NCBI GenBank assembly: GCA_026770585.1 | Contig: MU646318.1 | Location: 945,400-972,011, forward strand | Source: Baffinella frigidus | Lineage: Eukaryota > Cryptophyceae > Cryptomonadales > Baffinellaceae | Direction of reading: 5' to 3' | Length of the DNA: 26,612 nucleotides | Part shown: one piece after another, positions 1 to 7,313 of the stretch | Layout: each line of letters begins with the position of its first letter | How positions within the stretch are numbered: position 1 is the stretch's first letter | Program-made: the position numbers and the translations under genes | Notes under the pieces: generated by a model | What the model was told of the DNA's origin: nothing | The model's database searches: none | The model's input: only the letters and a program-made list of their open reading frames with translations

Positions 1-519
1 TTCCCCGCTCCCCTGAATCCAATGCACCCATAAGCTCTCTCTATGCCCCCCCTCATTTCCCTCGCAACCAACCTGTTCCGGCTACCTACATTGTACAGTA
101 CTCACTCTCTCTCTCTCGTTCCATGTTGTGCTGCTCTGTCGGGCATGTTGTGCTGCTCTGTCGACCGCGGTTGTTGGATAAGAGTTCAAGCGTGCATCTG
201 TATTAACTGAGGGCATTAATCGGAAAAGAAACACTCTCAGTGATGGTGGAGTGACTGCCAATCGAGTGTTAATAAATGTTGGGGTCTCCTGAATTTTCAG
301 TTCCAGCGCCTCTTGTAAACCTCTGGAACATGCAGATAACAACTTCTGGTGCCAAAACAAACTTGTTTTTCGTGTTTATGGGGGTTTCGTACCCCCTAGG
401 AGACCCCTAACTATTTTTTTCGCGAGTCTGGTACAGAAATACAAAGAAGAACGCATAGAGTAAATAGGGCAATCACATCAGTACGATTCTGATCGTATGC
501 TAAATATATTTCTGAGTTG
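1..519. other. Left-edge spacer without a recognisable gene
   Basis: No open frame here resembles a known protein. A 20-bp sequence, CATGTTGTGCTGCTCTGTCG, is directly duplicated at 122-141 and 144-163. A perfect 6-bp inverted repeat with a 4-nt loop lies at 482-497. Immediately before the transposase fragment, the sequence GCTAAATATATTTCTGAG (about 499-516) resembles a branch point plus 3' splice site. The following gene could therefore have an upstream exon, but I could not find one. Confidence 0.4.
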
Positions 520-1275
520 ATGGGGTTCATGGACAACCTGGGCTCGCAGACCTCCGGGCCGTTCAAGGGGCTTCTCAAGAACCAAGGCATCGCCCCGCAC
601 TTCCTGCCTCCTGGTACCACGGACAACACGCAAGTCGTCGACGGGGGGGTCGCCTTCTCGCACAAGCATCTCACCAACCAGGAGCGCGATGACTGGATGC
701 AGCAGCCGACCGGCCGGCCCGGAGCGCCCGACGACGAAATCAACGCCGACCGCATCAGCACGAGCAAGAAGGGCGCGACGGGTGGGATTCAGCACGTCTC
801 CGCCAGCGAGCTCCGCGTCCTCGTCACGCAGTGGGCAGGCAACGCATGGACGAAGCTGTGCGAGGGGGGGGGGGAGGGGCGCGAGGGGAAGCTGCCGTTC
901 AACATGTACAAGCTGGGGTGCAAGCTGGGGTCCTGCATGTCGGTCGACGGGTCTCGCGACGATATGATCAACCTGCAGGGTTGGCCTAAGGACGCCCCCC
1001 GCTTCTCGTTCTCGGAAGCCGACTTGGGCTGGGAAAGCGAGGAGAAGAAGGCTGAGGCTGCGGGCAGGGCGTGGGACGAAACCGCTAGGGGGTACCTAGA
1101 CTTCGCTAACTTCCCAGTCCCTGACGAGCTCTCCTCGGATGAGGAGGAGGGGAGCGAGGAGGGGAGCGAGGAGGGAGGGGAGCAGGGGGGCGAGCAGGGG
1201 GGCGAGGAGGAGAGCGAGGATTCAGAGGAAGATGTTCCTCTTGCTAAGAGGAAGAGCAAGGTTGCACGGGTCTAA
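520..1275 (+). CDS. C-terminal fragment of a DDE_1 (pogo/jerky-like) transposase
   Basis: The frame encodes about 251 residues. DDE_1 transposases cut and paste DNA using three acidic residues. The start of this protein matches the region between the second and third: MDNLGSQ (catalytic Asp near residue 5), then HFLPPGTTDNTQVVDGGVA, where LPP-TT-Q-x-x-D carries the usual third Asp. A later stretch, ASELRVLVTQWAGNAW, resembles the conserved helix after the DDE core in algal and oomycete members. The C-terminus is a low-complexity Glu/Gly/Ser acidic tail ending in a basic KRKSK patch. The first catalytic Asp and the DNA-binding domain are missing, so this is either a truncated copy or the last exon of a spliced gene. 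I chose the ATG at 520; in-frame TTG at 517 is not a likely eukaryotic start. Seven small elements with pogo-like ends lie in the same window, but none brackets this gene on the left. Confidence 0.65.
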   Translation: MGFMDNLGSQTSGPFKGLLKNQGIAPHFLPPGTTDNTQVVDGGVAFSHKHLTNQERDDWMQQPTGRPGAPDDEINADRISTSKKGATGGIQHVSASELRVLVTQWAGNAWTKLCEGGGEGREGKLPFNMYKLGCKLGSCMSVDGSRDDMINLQGWPKDAPRFSFSEADLGWESEEKKAEAAGRAWDETARGYLDFANFPVPDELSSDEEEGSEEGSEEGGEQGGEQGGEEESEDSEEDVPLAKRKSKVARV

Positions 1276-1279
1276 TAAA
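1274..1279 (+). terminator. AATAAA polyadenylation signal overlapping the stop codon
   Basis: AATAAA begins on the second base of the TAA stop (1273-1275) of the transposase fragment. The 3' untranslated region would therefore be extremely short. That the motif is used is inferred. Confidence 0.45.
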
Positions 1280-1380
1280 GGACAGCCGAGCTGATCGCGT
1301 GTCTTGGTTGTACATGTAGATGTACTGAATTCAAGGTCCGCACACACTCGTTTTTCGCGAACTTTGCTGAATTTAAGGTC

Positions 1381-1490
1381 ATTTAACGTCACACACTGAC
1401 TGCTTTTCTGCGGACGTTAAATTTAACGTCACACACACTGACTGCTTTTCTGCGGACGTTAAATTTAACGTCCGCACACTGCACTGCTCA
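1381..1490. repeat. Tandem repeat containing a 26-bp perfect palindrome
   Basis: A unit of about 42 bp (TTTAACGTCACACACTGACT, then GCTTTTCTGCGGACGTTAAA) is repeated about twice. The last unit boundary forms a perfect 26-bp palindrome at 1451-1476 centred on GTTAAATTTAAC. Shorter degenerate copies (AATTTAAGGTC, AATTCAAGGTCCGCACAC) occur just upstream at 1328-1380. Confidence 0.75.
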
Positions 1491-1544
1491 AAAGTGTGTG
1501 ACCTTAACTTCGAGTAAGGCCTGTATCTGGATATCCCACCTATC

Positions 1545-1666
1545 TACAGGGGTACCTCGCTCACAAGAAACCGCCCCCCCCCCTAGAACCACCTTAGGGC
1601 CCTAGACATAGGCCTACTGTAGGGTCCTAAGGGGGGGCGGTTTCTTATGAGCGAGGCACCCCTGTA
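1545..1666. mobile_element. Family A MITE, copy 1 (pogo/Tigger-like ends)
   Basis: The element starts TA-CAGGGGTACCTCGCTCACAA and ends with the inverted complement and TA, giving a TA target-site duplication. Each terminal repeat is about 28 bp and runs into a C-rich/G-rich stretch. The core repeats CCTAGG and TAGGGTCCTA motifs that let the whole element fold into a hairpin. There is no coding capacity. The first 13 bases resemble the Tigger1 terminus (CAGGCATACCTCG, from memory). Confidence 0.85.
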
Positions 1667-1789
1667 TGGGATCGGGTAAAGGACTGCCCAGTCGGGTAGC
1701 AACTCCGGATCTTTTTGATAAATGTATCAACAGTGCCAGACCGACCAAAACCTCCCTAGGTTACATGTATTGGGATATCCCACCTTGGC

Positions 1790-2094
1790 TTTGTGCGCCG
1801 GACCCTTTGTGCCACAGCGCGCGGGCCCTTTGTGCCACACGAGCAGAGACTTTTATTGAACTTATGACGTCGGGCCGTAAACTTAAGGCGCCCAGAGAGG
1901 GCTCGAACTATGTGCTTCTTAAAGGACCTACGATACTAAATGTACAACCGGGCCCACCTACCTTAGCGTCGGAGGCGCTTGCTTCACGACTCTGCTTGCC
2001 ATCACTAACTCGACAGGCCCCACAAACACGGAGAGGTACGTTACTCGCCGGCCCTGGTCTCTGGTCTGTGCCTCTGCCATCCGCGGATCAACCC
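1790..2094 (+). repeat. Inverted segmental copy of 3152-3288 with a 170-bp insertion
   Basis: Bases 1790-1843 and 2014-2094 match the complement of about 3288-3152 (landmarks ACCCTTTGTGCCACAGCGCG and AGGCCCCACAAAC, then CCGGCCCTGGTCT). The intervening 1844-2013 is absent from the other copy. The partner copy lies inside the minus-strand frame at 2842-3810, where this segment could be an intron or an inserted repeat. Confidence 0.7.
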
Positions 2095-2096
2095 CC

Positions 2097-2150
2097 TAGG
2101 GTTCAGGGTTCAGGGTCCAGGGTCTAGAGTTCAGGGTTCAGGGATCAGGA
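2097..2150 (+). repeat. Degenerate telomere-like heptamer/hexamer run
   Basis: Repeats of the form AGGGTTC and AGGGTCC lie between two unrelated segments. They are derived from or related to TTTAGGG. It is a short, isolated block. Confidence 0.7.
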
Positions 2151-2271
2151 CTTGGGGCGCCAGGCGCGCTCTCTCTCTCTCGTCCAGGCATGACCCGATG
2201 TTTGCCACAAACGTGACAGGACGAGACCCGCCCCGCCCCTCCGACCATTGTTTGCGGACGACATCCCAACT

Positions 2272-2397
2272 TACAGGTGTACCTCGCTCATAAGAACCCC
2301 CCCCCCCCCCTAGGACCACCATAGGGCCCTAGGCATGGCCCTACTGTAGCGTCCTAGGGGGGGGCGGTTTCTTATGAGCGAGGTAGGTACCCCTGTA
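2272..2397. mobile_element. Family A MITE, copy 2
   Basis: It has the same ends as copy 1 with TA on both sides. The right arm carries a 4-bp internal duplication (GAGGTAGGTACCCC instead of GAGGTACCCC). The left arm has drifted (ACAGGTGTACC). Confidence 0.85.
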
Positions 2398-2479
2398 GCC
2401 CCCGACTTCCTAACGGCGGGCACAAAGCGAGGGAACGGACGGAGACACTATCTTAAAGTAAACCAGGTGCATTCCGCAC

Positions 2480-2485
2480 TTTATT
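2480..2485 (-). terminator. Possible polyadenylation signal of the 2842-3810 gene
   Basis: AATAAA on the minus strand, about 357 nt past the stop codon at 2842-2844. It is the first such motif downstream that I see. The implied 3' UTR would contain the hairpin at 2778-2820 and a short telomere-like block. Confidence 0.35.
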
Positions 2486-2561
2486 GTTAACGCTGGGGAC
2501 GCGTGTCGCGCCCTGCAAGAAAAAAAATACTAAGCCTCGCCCCCGTCGCCAGATGCAGAGG

Positions 2562-2586
2562 ACCCCTAAACCCTAAACCCTAAACC
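2562..2586 (-). repeat. Three perfect telomere heptamers
   Basis: The plus strand reads CCCTAAACCCTAAACCCTAAA, i.e. TTTAGGG repeats on the minus strand. It is interstitial, flanked by ordinary GC-rich DNA. Confidence 0.8.
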
Positions 2587-2777
2587 GCGCTCACACCGAC
2601 CACGCGCTCGCCACTACCGCTCTCGCCCCTCCCCTCCTTCAATACCCGTGTGCTAGACGGCCCGCGCGGCGCGCACGTCCCAGCACTACCACCCTGCTCG
2701 CGCCCAGATGCGTTCCGAGGCGGGGCCGTCTTTCGCCCACGTCCTCACACGCCGAAGGCCGAATGCCCCTCACAAGC

Positions 2778-2820
2778 TCGGATGGGTCGGCGTCGCTGAT
2801 TGCGACGCCGACCCATCCGA
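2778..2820. other. Perfect 19-bp hairpin just downstream of a stop codon
   Basis: Arms 2778-2796 and 2802-2820 (TCGGATGGGTCGGCGTCGC and its complement) are perfectly paired around a 5-nt loop. For the minus-strand gene ending at 2842 the hairpin begins 21 nt after the stop codon. It would be a very stable 3' UTR stem-loop. Confidence 0.8.
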
Positions 2821-2841
2821 GACCGAGGGGGATGGTAAACG

Positions 2842-3810
2842 TCAGTAGTAGTCCGACTTCCCGCCGTAGGGGTTGCCGGGCGCCTCCGGCCCGAACTGCC
2901 ACTGCGGGGCCGCCACGGCCGCGACGCTCTCCTTGCACGTCATGGCCGCGTCCATGCTCCCGCCCCCGCCGCTCCACCACGCCACCTGCGCGCGACATTC
3001 TTCAGGCGCGCTGCTCAGGGTGGGGGCAACAACGGAATTGATGGGTGGTCCCCAGCGCGGGTGAGGCTCAGGCGCGCTGCTCCCCGCATCCTCCATACCC
3101 ACCCGGGCTAAATTAGGAAGTCGTCCGCAAACAGCGGGTCGTGAAGTGGACGAGGGAGTTGACCCGCGGATGGCAGCGGCACAGACCAGGGCCGGCGTGT
3201 AACGTTCCTCTCCGGGTTTGTGGGGCCTGTTTTGTGGCACAGAGGGCCCGCGCGCTGTGGCACAAAGGGTGCGCGGACAAAGACCAGACTTGCCGTTGAG
3301 GATGGCACAAACCTGCGGGTCGACCCTTGACACCGCGGAAACCGCCTGGTGGTAGTACGTCGGGCAGGTGCTGCCGTTCGAAGGGAATCGCTGGAACCGC
3401 GCGGGGGACGAGGGGCACAGGGCGCTTTGCACCCCCGTGTCCATCATCGCCTCGTCCATGCCCTCGCTTTGTGCCGCGCCACACACCCCGACGCTGCCCC
3501 CAAGCTGTGCGGCCCCCATTCCTTGGTCGCCATGCATCCATGCCGCTTGGTGGTTCTGGAAAGCAGGATGCCCCCCCCGGTTCTGCATCTGCTGGGCCGC
3601 CGCATGCGCATGGCCAGGGCCCCCCAAGAAATGCAGGGGAGACATGTTCTCGCGCTCCTGGTTCGCGAACGCAAGGTTCCCGTGGGCACGCTTCGCGCAG
3701 CCGATCGCGTCATCCTGGAAGACGTCGCGCCCGCGTTTGCCTGGGCTCTGCACGCAGTGGAAGGGCTGTGCGAAGCCCTGAACCACCATGCTCAACGGTG
3801 AAGTGGTCAC
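2842..3810 (-). CDS. Unknown Gln/Gly/Ala-rich protein
   Basis: A continuous frame of 322 codons, ATG at 3810 and TGA at 2842-2844. I do not recognise a family. The N-terminal third has a basic KRGRDVF patch that could be a nuclear signal, then a His/Gln/Gly-rich stretch (HAHAAAQQMQNRGGH, MHGDQGMGAAQLGG). The C-terminus (WWSGGGGSMDAAM to NPYGGKSDYY) looks like real protein. The middle (about residues 170-260) is suspect. It contains the segment duplicated in inverse orientation at 1790-2094, and on the coding strand it ends in CTAATTTAG, a plausible branch point and 3' splice site. One or two introns may therefore interrupt the frame. A short peptide, SSAPE, occurs twice near 3020 and 3080. 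It is divergent from the coiled-coil gene with 153 nt between start codons. Low-complexity composition would suit a regulatory or RNA-binding protein, but that is only inference. Confidence 0.5.
   Translation of the reverse strand: MTTSPLSMVVQGFAQPFHCVQSPGKRGRDVFQDDAIGCAKRAHGNLAFANQERENMSPLHFLGGPGHAHAAAQQMQNRGGHPAFQNHQAAWMHGDQGMGAAQLGGSVGVCGAAQSEGMDEAMMDTGVQSALCPSSPARFQRFPSNGSTCPTYYHQAVSAVSRVDPQVCAILNGKSGLCPRTLCATARGPSVPQNRPHKPGEERYTPALVCAAAIRGSTPSSTSRPAVCGRLPNLARVGMEDAGSSAPEPHPRWGPPINSVVAPTLSSAPEECRAQVAWWSGGGGSMDAAMTCKESVAAVAAPQWQFGPEAPGNPYGGKSDYY
3152..3288 (-). repeat. Partner of the inverted duplication at 1790-2094
   Basis: The uninterrupted version of the segment also found at 1790-2094. 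See that entry. It overlaps the middle of the unknown minus-strand gene. Confidence 0.7.
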
Positions 3811-3963
3811 AAAAGGCGGGATTGTCCCCCGTATATGACCGTCACTTTACACCGGAACCCATATATTGATCCCTAGGATCCGTATATCCACTTTTTTTGT
3901 CTAGCTGTCTACTACTAAAAAAGACTTTTGAACCTCGACGGTTGTGAGGAGAGAGCCGAGACG
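3811..3963. promoter_or_regulatory. Short divergent promoter
   Basis: Only 153 nt separate the two outward-facing start codons (3810 minus, 3964 plus). The stretch is more AT-rich than its surroundings and holds CATATATTGATC (about 3859-3870), CCGTATATCC and an A-rich run before the plus-strand gene. These could be TATA-like elements. No binding site is identified. Confidence 0.45.
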
Positions 3964-6686
3964 ATGAGCTCAGGGGAGAGCCAGCACGTGGATGCGGACG
4001 GACACGTCGAGGATGGGATCCCCCGCATGCGTGAAAGGCTTTTGCCCACGGAGGTACCCGCTCGCATCCACCTTCCCCCCCCCATTGAAGCTGCGTCCCC
4101 GTCCTCCCTGTCCCGGTGCCAAGCCAACGTGCCCGAACCACCCCCAGGCGGCCAAACCTCAGGCGGCGGATACCTCCGGAGAGCCTCAAGAAGAAGAGGG
4201 GCCGGACGATGGGGAGGTGGAATTGGAAGAGCTGGACTCAATTGACGATCCAGACGGGGTGCTCGGGGATCTGATGAAGCGGTTGCAATCGGTTCGACCC
4301 TACCAATCACGCACCTAGCTGCCTCCATCACCCGACCCTCCCACCGGTCCCCGCATCTTACTGGCGCGTTCTCATCGTGGCTGAGTTGCCAATGCGTGTT
4401 GCCAGCCCCAACGTCTCATGCATACACGTCCAGGACCAACCCAGTCGCGAGACTGACGAATAGACCTCCGCGCGCTGAGCGCCCATCACCATTCCAGGTG
4501 ATGGGCGCGCTGAGCGACACGGAGAGAGAGAACCAAATCCTCCAGGACGAGATCAAGGAGCTGCTCTCGGACCAGGACGAGCAGCACGAGCTGCGCGACG
4601 AGCTCGGCGACCAGCTGCGGGAGCGCTCGGACCTGATGGCGCAGCTGGCGCACCAGGCGCTCTCCGACACGGAGCAGAACAGCGCCATTTTGCAACGCAT
4701 CGCCAAGCTCAGCGAGGTCCAGCGCAGCCCACCAGCCACCGAAGTGAAACAGATCGGGGCGGAGTTGAGTAATTTCCCCCCCCAGGAATAAACCCTAGGG
4801 TTTAGTCCTGGTGAAATTTGCAGAACAGCGTGATCCTGCCACCAGCCCTCAGATTGGGAGCAAATCCTCTTGTTCGAGACCCATGATTTGTACCACAGGC
4901 CGCCGGATTCCGGCGGCCTCCAGTACAATGCAGGGGGGTTAAACAAGGCGATTTGCTCCCACTCTCAGGGCTGGTGGTGCAACGCATCGACAAGCTCAGC
5001 GAGGACTCCTCGCGACGATACCCTGCACCTCAAATCGACCGCGTCTTTCTATTATTCCTGAGCTCAGCGGTCTAGCGCCGCCCACCAGCCACCCGACGTT
5101 TATCAAATCGGAATATGCCGCATGCAGTAAAGTTTACCAGGGATAAACCCTGAGATTTTATCACTGGTGAACAAAAGCCCAGCGAGGTCCACCAGCCACC
5201 CGAATTGAACCAGATCGGGGTGGAGTTGACTTTTTTTTTGTTGACCAGGGGTACAAATCTGAGATGTACCTCCTGTGAAATTTAATTCAGGGTAATCATC
5301 CCGATCTGGTAAACTTTGGGTGGCTGGTGGTAGCGCTGCCTCGCTCGGGTTGACCGACAGTTATCAAGCTGACGTGCTGGGTGCGCGGTGCAACTGCGTC
5401 AACTTTCGAGCGGGAAAGAGCCCGGGCTCACCAAAGTGGTGAGCCCGAATAGACTGAGACAGAGCTAGGAGGTGCGTGTGCCAACCAGGCCTCCCAAGTC
5501 AAGTCTTCCCTCTTCTTCTTTGAGGTTGGTTCCTCTTTGAGGTTTTTAGTTGGCCGGGTGTGTACCAATATGGCCGATAATCGACACCACGTTCGGTACT
5601 AATCGGGGGTTGGCCCAGCGATCAAAACCCACCACTACAGAGAAAAGGCGGACTTCTCTTCCCCAAAACTTTGAGCATGCGGCCATGCACGATTCCTAGC
5701 TCTGCCTGAACAAAACTGGGCTCGCCATGAAGGCAATTTTTTTGCCCGTTTTTACTGGAGTTTCTGCTCTAAACATGTTGTATGACGAGCCCAATTTTAC
5801 TCGGGCAGAACCAGGATTCGCACCTTTACTGCGCCCCCAGATGCGCTATAATTCTAAGTAAATTTGATGGTACCATGTTTTGTCTATTCCTAGCTCTGTA
5901 CTACTTGATTTGGGCTCCTCATCAATTCGCCCCCCTACTTCCAACGTGAACCCCCCCCCCCCAGGAAATTCACGTGTGAAATTGGGGGGGGGGTGGGGGC
6001 GAATTGATGAGGAGCCCAAATCAAAGTGGGGCAGAGCTAGTATTCCTCCCGAGTAGTTCCTGGTTGACGCCCCCCTCCGCGTTCCGCGGTCGTACTGTGG
6101 GACCATTCAACGCTGCTGCCCCTTCCATATTCGGCGCCCCCCCCCTCGACACACCGGCGCACCCCCCCGAAAACGGGGGGGGGGGGTCCGGTCTGTGTTC
6201 TTAAGTTCTGTTTTTTTTATCCCTTAAGTGGCCAGTAGGCGCATACGCCCTACGGTAGGGCCCTAGGACCTGCCTAGGACCTCTTGGCCGTCAAATTTGA
6301 CGGCCTCGCCGCTTAAGGGATAGCCCACATACCCCTGTAATTGCCACCTTCTCTCCTCGGCGGGCCGATCCACCCCGAAGCGGGCCTATCCCAGGCCTTC
6401 CCTCACACCGCCTCCTCCCACCCCGCTGATGCGTCCCCCCTCGGCGCAGGCGGGCGCAGGGTTTGTACCAGGAGAGTAGATAGCTCAGTCGGGCAGGGTC
6501 TCGTCCGTGCACCCGTCTACCTATTATTTGTTTGGTCTATCTATTATTTGATTGGTCTGTCTATTATTTGTTAGGTCTATCTGAAAACACACCCCCTCGG
6601 TGCAGGACGCGGCAAAAGAGCGGGAGCTGTTCTCGGGCGAGATGGCGCGGCTCGACGCCCAGCTGTCGAGCCTCGGCGCCCAGTGA
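3964..6686 (+). CDS. Small acidic coiled-coil protein, four exons
   Basis: My model has exons 3964-4053, 4148-4291, 4498-4716 and 6606-6686, all joined in phase 0 with GT-AG ends, giving 177 residues. Exon 1 begins MSSGESQHVDADG. Exon 2 is very acidic (EPQEEEGPDDGEVELEELD). Exon 3 is a strong heptad-type coiled coil with an internal repeat (ALSDTERENQILQDEIKEL, then ALSDTEQNSAILQRIAKLSE). Exon 4 (DAAKERELFSGEMARLDAQL) continues the coil to a TGA at 6684. I do not recognise the family; a structural or adaptor role is a guess. Intron 3 (1889 nt) is filled with nested inverted-repeat elements and holds an echo of the end of exon 3 at about 4980-5006. An alternative reading lets exon 2 run to a stop at 4316-4318, making a shorter protein. 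Exons 3 and 4 are the firmest parts. Confidence 0.55.
4479..4508 (+). other. Hairpin spanning a 3' splice site
   Basis: A 12-bp stem (4479-4490 with 4497-4508, GCGCCCATCACC and complement) with loop ATTCCA brackets the AG of the proposed exon 3 acceptor (AG at 4496-4497). In addition GCGCGCTGAGCG is directly repeated on both sides (about 4470-4481 and 4505-4516). Confidence 0.7.
4839..4977. mobile_element. Family E inverted-repeat element, copy 1
   Basis: It begins CCACCAGCCCTCAGATTGGG and ends in the inverted counterpart (CACTCTCAGGGCTGGTGG), with about 28-bp terminal repeats. The centre is a palindrome around GGCCGCCGGATTCCGGCGGCC-like sequence. It is inserted in intron 3 of the coiled-coil gene, beside an echo of exon 3. 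Confidence 0.75.
5189..5330. mobile_element. Family E-like element, copy 2
   Basis: Terminal repeats CCACCAGCCACCCGAA... and ...TTTGGGTGGCTGGTGG enclose about 140 bp, with a second inner inverted match around CAGATCGG. Half copies of the left end occur at about 4728 and 5081, so several insertions have piled up here. Confidence 0.7.
5331..5468. mobile_element. Family G element, copy 1
   Basis: It starts TAGCGCTGCCTCGCTCGGG and ends GACTGAGACAGAGCTAG, abutting the preceding family E element directly. It shares its body (GAGCGGGAAAGAGCCCGGG, then TGGTGAGCCC) with copies at 12719 and 22579. Confidence 0.75.
5696..5815. mobile_element. Family G-related element
   Basis: The ends CTAGCTCTGCCTGA and TCGGGCAGAACCAGG are inverted relatives, with GGGCTCG / CGAGCCC further in. 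ATTC occurs on both outer sides, suggesting a short target duplication. Confidence 0.6.
5890..6040. mobile_element. Family G-related hairpin element with TATTC target duplication
   Basis: The arms CTAGCTCTGTACTACTTGAT... and ...CAAAGTGGGGCAGAGCTAG share a long, nearly uninterrupted inverted block (GATTTGGGCTCCTCATCAAT and complement). The flanks 5885-5889 and 6041-6045 are both TATTC. A C-run and G-run form the inner stem. Confidence 0.8.
6218..6322. mobile_element. Family B MITE, copy 1
   Basis: A 105-bp element with TA-TCCCTTAAGTGGC at one end and GCCGCTTAAGGGA-TA at the other, giving a TA duplication. The core contains CCTACGGTAGGG and a GTCAAATTTGAC palindrome. It matches copies at 20199 and 24572 in length. 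Confidence 0.85.
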
Positions 6687-6710
6687 TCTCAAAGAGGGGA
6701 GATCACTGGG
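6679..6710 (+). other. Hairpin containing the coiled-coil gene's stop codon
   Basis: CCCAGTGATCTC at 6679-6690 pairs perfectly with 6699-6710 around an 8-nt loop. The TGA stop (6684-6686) lies within the left arm. Confidence 0.7.
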
Positions 6711-6758
6711 AATCACTGAGCGCACAGTAATGTCTCCGGTTTCTCGTCACTATTATTG

Positions 6759-6884
6759 TACAGGGGTACCTCGCTCGTAAGAAACCGCCCCCCTCCCTAG
6801 GACCACCATAGGGCCCCAGGCATAGGCAGGCCTACTGTAGAGTCCTAGCGGGTGGCGGTTTCTTCTGAGCGAGGTACCCATGTA
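6759..6884. mobile_element. Family A MITE, copy 3
   Basis: TA-flanked, with ends CAGGGGTACCTCGCTCGTAA and GAGCGAGGTACCCATG. It lies in the convergent spacer between the coiled-coil and VTT genes. Confidence 0.85.
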
Positions 6885-6978
6885 CATGTAATTGTTGGTC
6901 CTAGTCAACCAAGGCCTTCTCGGGCGCAGTAATCTTGCCTCTTTCGCGTAACTAACTTTTGGCGTTGAGGTCCTGCGA

Positions 6979-7095
6979 CAGGGGTACCTCGCTCATAAGA
7001 AACCGCCTCCCCATAGGATCCTACAGTAGGACCAGGCCTAGGGTCCTAGGGTGGTCCCAGGGGGAGGGGTGGTTTCTTATGAGCGAGGTACCCCT
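6979..7095. mobile_element. Family A MITE, copy 4 (core reversed)
   Basis: Termini as in the family. The right flank is TA and the left flank is GA, so the duplication has decayed. The core order (CCTACAGTAGGACCAGGCC) is inverted relative to copies 1-3, which may only reflect insertion in the other orientation. Confidence 0.85.
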
Positions 7096-7102
7096 GTATT
7101 GC

Positions 7103-7172
7103 AAGGCCTTCACGGAAAGGAATACATGGCGGCCATGTCGGTTTCGATCCGTAATAAACGCACGTGTCTCTC
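7103..7172 (-). repeat. Dispersed repeat L
   Basis: On the minus strand it reads GAGAGACACGTGCGTTTATT, then ACGGATCGAAACCGACATGG, then a CATGGCC palindromic stretch. Related copies lie at about 8836-8890, 10095-10150, 19810-19855 and, interrupted, 23080-23275. I cannot assign it to a known class. Confidence 0.65.
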
Positions 7173-7263
7173 TACATGTATCGTGGGTCCTGCATGTGGT
7201 CACGCAAGGCATCCGCGGGAATCGTCTTCAAAAAAAATCCAGGACGGTTTCAACGAAGAGACC

Positions 7264-7269
7264 TTTATT
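7264..7269 (-). terminator. Polyadenylation signal of the VTT gene
   Basis: AATAAA on the minus strand, 44 nt past the TAA stop at 7314-7316. Confidence 0.6.
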
Positions 7270-7313
7270 GACACCAACATCAACCCCCCCCCACGGAGGT
7301 TTCCGCACCCCGA

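Noticed and set aside
82-360. Minus-strand frame of 92 codons at the left edge
   Set aside because: No recognisable domain, and its C-terminal part is read from the CT-rich and tandemly duplicated sequence; left unannotated.
1880-1985. tRNA-like or SINE-like segment (GGGCTCGAACTATG resembles a tRNA T-arm on the minus strand)
   Set aside because: No cloverleaf could be drawn: the T-stem and acceptor do not pair and no good A-box is present.
1666-2127. Open frame of about 150 codons on the plus strand
   Set aside because: It starts at the edge of a MITE, crosses an inverted duplication and ends in telomere-like repeat, with no protein-like motif.
3327-3869. Overlapping plus-strand frames opposite the 2842-3810 gene
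   Set aside because: They are GC-rich shadows with no coherent composition; the minus-strand frame has the more protein-like ends.
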